From Chrysomallon squamiferum (Eukaryota > Mollusca > Gastropoda > Neomphalida > Peltospiridae): DNA of 64,000 bases. Made by a program: the position numbers and the translations under genes. The notes under the pieces are model-generated. The model worked only from the letters and a program-made list of their open reading frames with translations. It did no database searches and was not told where the DNA came from. The stretch covers positions 19,645,056-19,709,055 of the forward strand of contig CM022678.1 of assembly GCA_012295275.1 (NCBI GenBank), given 5' to 3'. Shown in pieces: positions 59,799 through 64,000 of this stretch. The first letter of the stretch is position 1, and each line of letters begins with the position of its first letter.

Positions 59799-59933
59799 TA
59801 TTGATGATCTGCTGGTGGCTGGTATAAACAAAGCATCTCACGTGGTCATCGCAAACAGAGAGTCAGACTCCGACACCAGTGAGGAGACGTTGGCAGATGC
59901 CGAGGTAGTTGTAGCTGTCCACAAAATTTACAG
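59799..59933 (+). CDS. KCNT: Slo2 exon 21 (RCK2)
   Basis: Encodes (S/R)IDDLLVAGINKASHVVIANR, ESDSDTSEETLADAEVVVAV and HKIY, matching KCNT 'LDSLLQCGI..ADNLVVVDKEST...EDYMADAKTIVNVQTMF'. Enters and leaves phase 2; donor TACAG|GTAATG. Confidence 0.96.
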
Positions 59934-60400
59934 GTAATGATACACACATAAAATATACAGGTGATAACATACAAATAAACTGAACCGGTAATAACACACA
60001 AAAAAATATACATGTAATATATCTAAAAACAGGTAATAACATAACAGAAAATAACAGGTATACCTGAAATATAATAATAGAGTATAATACAATCAGGTAC
60101 AAATTAGTTCACAAACAATTACAGTAACTTGTATAATTTAAACATTAATATATATAGATGTAGGAAATATATTATTATTAGGTTAAAAACAAATGATATC
60201 ATTTGTTTAATGATAATTTTGGATGAATATTTTGATATTTGTTATCTCTAATAACAATTTTTTTGTGGTTGTATTAATAATTTCAGACGTTTGATATTTG
60301 TAATTCATGTTTTCAGCTGGTTGTTGATAGTGTTTGTAATTTGAATTAATCATTTCACTTGTATTCATTATTTAATTTAGAATTGATATTTTCAGTCTGT
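59934..60400 (+). other. First part of intron 21
   Basis: Short 'ATACAGGTAATAACA' copies at 59934-60060 resemble the exon 21 donor region (ACAGGTAATGATACAC). The rest is AT-rich. Confidence 0.55.
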
Positions 60401-60954
60401 ATTCATTACTTCAGATGTGTGGATGTTTGTGTTGATGGTTATATTCATCATTTCAGATGTGTGGATGTTTGTGTTGATGGTTGTATTCATCATTTCAGAT
60501 GTGTGGATTGTGTGTTGATGGTTATACTCATCATTTCAGATGTGTGGATGTTTGTGTTGATGGTTGTATTCATCATTTCAGATGTGTGGATTGTGTGTTG
60601 ATGGTTGTATTCATCATTTCAGATGTGTGGATTGTGTGTTGATGGTTATATTCATCATTTCAGATGTGTGGATGTTTGTGTTGATGGTTGTATTCATCAT
60701 TTCAGATGTGTGGATTGCGTGTTGATGGTTGTATTCATCATTTCAGATGTGTGGATTGCGTGTTGATGGTTGTATTCATCATTTCAGATGTGTGGATGTT
60801 TGTGTTGATGGTTGTATTCATCATTTCAGATGTGTGGATTGTGTGTTGATGGTTGTATTCATCATTTCAGATGTGTGGATGTTTGTGTTGATGGTTGTAT
60901 TCATCATTCCAGATGTGTGGATGTTTGTGTTGATGGTTGTATTGCTGATTTCAG
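60401..60954 (+). repeat. 41/42-bp minisatellite of exon 22 acceptor copies, 13 units
   Basis: Each unit reads ATGTGTGGATGTTTGTGTTG then ATGGTTGTATTCATCATTTC AG. The final unit, ending GCTGATTTCAG at 60954, is the true acceptor. AG of the two preceding units end at 60912 and 60870, exactly 42 and 84 nt upstream, with an open frame into exon 22. Farther units of 41 nt shift the frame. Confidence 0.95.
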
Positions 60955-61066
60955 GTTGTTTCCTAATGCCAATGTGATCACTGAGTTGAACGATGCATCT
61001 AACATGAGATTCATGCAGTTCCAAGCACACGATGCCTACACAGTGGAAATCTCAAAATTAGAAAAG
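60955..61066 (+). CDS. KCNT: Slo2 exon 22 (RCK2)
   Basis: Encodes (R)[37 protein letters not shown], matching KCNT '[38 protein letters not shown]'. NMRFMQF is a family hallmark. Enters phase 2, leaves phase 0 before AAAAG|GTAAGA. Confidence 0.98.
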
Positions 61067-61315
61067 GTAAGAATCAGACACACCCACCCACACCCATAAA
61101 CATACACCCACCCATAAACATACACCCATATATATTTATTCTCTGATCTTATTATATTGTAATGTACACAAGATTATTCAGTTGTAACTGGTCCACTGGT
61201 TTATAAGTATATAGATTTTTTTTTTTTTTTTACCAAACTAATATTCAAATTCAGTATTAAAATAACTAAAAGAAGTTTTAATCAAAACAGTATAAGCTGT
61301 AATCTTACGTTTCAG
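61067..61315 (+). other. Intron 22
   Basis: Short (CACCCATAAACATA)n copies at 61080-61125 and a T-run at 61218-61231. No exon copies. Confidence 0.6.
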
Positions 61316-61453
61316 AAACTGAAAGAGCAGACCAACTCCAACCTGCCCCATCTCTTCCGTCTTCTATTTGCAGCTGGGCACGTGTTCAGTGCCTCCATGT
61401 TAGATTATTCAGTAAACACTTTGTTTAACTGGTCAGTAAACACTGTTTACCAG
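61316..61453 (+). CDS. KCNT: Slo2 exon 23 (RCK2) with internal duplication at its end
   Basis: Encodes KLKEQTNSNLPHLFRLLFAA, GHVFSASMLD, then YSVNTLFNWSVNTVYQ. KCNT has '[35 protein letters not shown]' here, so SMLD and TVYQ correspond and the residues between look like repeat units already inside the exon. Chosen donor: TACCAG|GTTAGT after 61453, phase 0, joining TFVKGY. A donor at TTCA|GTAAAC after 61411 is also in phase and would give SMLDYS-TFVK. Confidence 0.85.
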
Positions 61454-62278
61454 GTTAGTATACACTTTGTTTACCAGGTTAGAAAACATTTTGTTTACCA
61501 GGTTAGAAAACACTTTGCTTACCAGGTTAGAAAACAGCTTGTTTACCAGGTTAGAAAACAGTTTGTTTACCAGGTTAGAAAACACTTTGTTTACCAGGTT
61601 AGAAAACAGTTTGTTTACCAGGTTAGAAAACAGTTTGTTTACCAGGTTATAAAACAGTTGGTTTACCAGGTTAGTAAATATAATTTACCAGGTTATAAAA
61701 CAGTTTGTTTACCAGGTTAGAAAACAGTTTGTTTACCAGGTTAGTAAACATAATTTACCAGGTTAGAAAACAGTTTGTTTACCAGGTTAGTAAACATAAT
61801 TTACCAGGTTATAAAACACTTTGTTTACCAGGTTATAAAACAGTTTGTTTACCAGGTCAGTAAACACTTTGTTTACCAGGTTAGAAAACAGTTTGTTTAC
61901 CAGGTTAGTAAACATAATTTACCAGGTTATAAAACAGTTTGTTTACCAGGTTAGAAAACACTTTGTTTACCAGGTCAGTAAACACTTTGTTTACCAGGTC
62001 AGTAAACACTTTGTTTACCAGGTTATAAAACAGTTTGTTTACCAGATTAGAACACAGTTTGTTTACCAGGTTAGAAAACACTTTGTTTACCAGGTTATAA
62101 AACACTTTGTTTACCAGGTTAGTAAACAGCTTGTTTACCAGGTCAGTAAACAGTTTGCTTACCAGGTTAGAAAACAGTTTGTTTACCAGGCTAGAAAACA
62201 CTTTGTTTACCAGGTTAGAAAACAGTTTGTTTACCAGGTCAGTAAACACTTTGTTTACCAGATTAATAACGTAAATGT
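61412..62278 (+). repeat. 24-bp minisatellite of exon 23 donor copies, about 35 units
   Basis: The unit GTTAGAAAACAGTTTGTTTA CCAG keeps an AG|GT junction in every copy (TTTACCAG|GTTAG). Ten donor-like sites from 61454 to 61670 are exactly 24 nt apart and leave the exon 23 frame open; each extra unit adds eight residues of the type VRKHFVYQ. After 61670 some units are 22 nt (GTTAGTAAACATAATTTACC) and the frame changes. Confidence 0.95.
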
Positions 62279-62289
62279 TTGTTTTGCAG

Positions 62290-62373
62290 ACGTTTGTTAA
62301 AGGATACTTGATCAGTTTTCTCAGACTCATGTTGGGAATTGATGCTCAGGAGAACTCAGGACATCTCTCTAGT
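62290..62373 (+). CDS. KCNT: Slo2 exon 24 (RCK2)
   Basis: 28 codons TFVKGYLISFLRLMLGIDAQ ENSGHLSS, matching KCNT '[27 protein letters not shown]'. Acceptor TGTTTTGCAG, donor TAGT|GTGAGT, phase 0 at both ends. Confidence 0.97.
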
Positions 62374-62559
62374 GTGAGTATTTGTTACTTACTCTCCACT
62401 GAGTACTCAAAGCACTGCTCACCAGAGATACCTCTGTTATTTAGCACATCGGATTAGCAAACTGTAGACGTTCATTTCTTGTCAGTTTTGAGTGTGATTG
62501 TGTCTTTGTCTGAGTGTCTGTGTGTGTGTGTGTGTCTGTGTGTGTGTGTGTGTGTCTGA

Positions 62560-62600
<41 letters not shown>

Positions 62601-62735
62601 AAGTAGATAGATAGATATAAATACATTTAATTTTAACCTAAGCGTCTAATAGTATAATATGGACTTATAAATTAATGTATTATTATGGTAATACACATTA
62701 TTTATTAAGTTTTATTTTATGTAATTTAAATTCAG
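62374..62735 (+). repeat. Intron 24 with (TG)n
   Basis: TG/TC dinucleotide tract at 62512-62598 and a short GATA run. Otherwise unique. Confidence 0.85.
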
Positions 62736-62879
62736 GTCAGAGTTCAGAAGGCGACTGTTACACAATTTCCAACTTATGGAGACCTGTACATAGGTTTGTG
62801 TTCAACTACCGGGGAAATCCCCATTGCTATTTATAGAACAGAGAAGAAACCAGTTCCAAACCTGGAGACTGAGGAGCAG
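62736..62879 (+). CDS. KCNT: Slo2 exon 25 (end of RCK2)
   Basis: 48 codons VRVQKATVTQFPTYGDLYIG, LCSTTGEIPIAIYRTEKKPV, PNLETEEQ, matching KCNT 'W.[26 protein letters not shown]'. Acceptor AATTCAG, donor AGCAG|GTGAGA, phase 0. The gene continues beyond the window; no further exon was found to 64000. Confidence 0.96.
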
Positions 62880-63043
62880 GTGAGAACTGTTAAAAACTGC
62901 ATGAGTCATTATAATGTGAGATACAAGCATGCCTGTTATGGTCACCATGTCTAATGAATTAACTACATTGCTGTCAATAAATCAGATAGATAGATATATA
63001 TTCAGATAAGTAGATAGGTAGATAGCTAACTAAATGTATATAT

Positions 63044-63094
<51 letters not shown>

Positions 63095-63782
63095 CCTGAC
63101 ATACAGACATTACAGGAATAAATAAGTGTGGGTTGTTTGTTTTTTGTTTTTTGTTTTTTTAAATGTTTATAAGATGTCAAGACCCAAACAGACAAATAGT
63201 GATATATCAGAAGAGGGATGGATATAAACAATAGTTAATTTTGCATGTTTGTTATAGATTAAAAATTTACAAAAACAACAGCAACCAAAAAACCAATATT
63301 AAAAACAAATTCAAGTAATAACATGATTTTCACTGTAACAAGATTTAGAAGAGAGTCAAAATCTGTGGAAATCTTTTGATATCATATTTTGACAAGTGTT
63401 AACTGAGAATAAATTTCAGAGGTCCTTTTAGACTGTGAGGCCCTGAACAGTAAATGTTTAGTTTATTTACAAATCCAGTTGTCAATTCGTATATATTCTT
63501 AATATATATTTGTTTTAAAAAAAGAAGAAAATAACAACAGTATTAATAAAATGAAGGGAATTATATTGACAACATTTCCAGTCTGTGAATGCAGTTTATA
63601 ATATTATGTGTTTGTTACAAACTGAAAACAACAACAACAACACTAAGAACACAAATATTATGTCCAAAGCCATCATCAACAAAAATACATACTTATTTAG
63701 TTTTATATATTTTTTACAGATAGCAGTAACAATAATAAAATAAGCATTCTGATGAAACCATCATTATCAGATACATATATAT

Positions 63783-63878
<96 letters not shown>

Positions 63879-64000
63879 ATACATACAGACAGATCTGGAT
63901 ATAGATATAGATATGGATATGGACACACATACACAGATATAGCTGTAAATACAGATATATATATAGAGAGAGATATAGATATAGATATGGATGCACACAC
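62880..64000 (+). repeat. Start of intron 25 with microsatellites
   Basis: (GATA)n at about 63047-63092, unique AT-rich DNA at 63100-63770, (GA)n at 63786-63872 (pure, about 86 bp) and GATATA-type repeats to the edge. No exon recognised. Confidence 0.8.

Noticed and set aside
60359-60870. Independent protein with CVDVCVDG repeats
   Set aside because: Read as the acceptor array of exon 22. Only the last two units are in phase with exon 22, so a separate gene is unlikely.

Overview
The window is intron-rich metazoan nuclear DNA. It is AT-rich and dominated by microsatellites and minisatellites: (CA)n, (GA)n, (AAT)n, (GATA)n, and tandem units of about 22-160 bp. Two genes can be recognised from the translated sequence. 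Gene structure and protein similarity fit an invertebrate, perhaps a lophotrochozoan such as a mollusc. The species cannot be fixed from the sequence alone.

Layout. 1-22.3 kb is mostly repeats. It contains a minus-strand splice-competent exon pair (about 7.14 and 6.72-6.89 kb) that may be the 5' end of a gene running off the left edge. It also contains a CpG-richer island with an RFX-type X-box palindrome (10.72-10.98 kb), a 30-bp palindromic array (9.88-10.71 kb) and a composite CA/minisatellite array (11.04-12.63 kb). 22.3-26.1 kb carries a five-exon minus-strand gene for BLOC1S5 (Muted), a subunit of the lysosome-related-organelle complex BLOC-1. 26.1-32.4 kb is non-coding, with one less repetitive island at 28.6-28.9 kb. 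From 32.66 kb to beyond the right edge, the plus strand carries a Slo2/KCNT-type potassium channel. I reconstructed 25 coding exons (3,033 nt, 1,011 codons, phase-consistent throughout), covering the N-terminus, S1-S6 with the TVGYGD filter, and both RCK domains. The C-terminal end lies outside the window.

The most striking feature is not a gene. At many exon boundaries of the channel gene, and at one BLOC1S5 boundary, the adjoining intron is filled with a minisatellite whose unit is a copy of the exon-intron junction itself. The copies carry donor- or acceptor-like sites. Beside donors the real site is the first copy; beside acceptors it is the last. At exons 2, 3, 14, 22 and 23 a nearby copy keeps the reading phase and stays open, adding 21, 14, 31, 14/28 or n x 8 residues. 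At exon 19 each unit looks like a 27-nt microexon that would duplicate the end of a beta strand next to the Na+-sensing loop. This 'splice-junction minisatellite' pattern is the main candidate for something undescribed. It could be a source of ladder-like isoforms or only a mode of intron growth; RNA reads would decide.

The two named genes are divergently placed, with start codons about 6.6 kb apart and no obvious functional link. Coordinates of repeats are approximate to a few bases; exon coordinates were derived from reading frame plus GT/AG sites.
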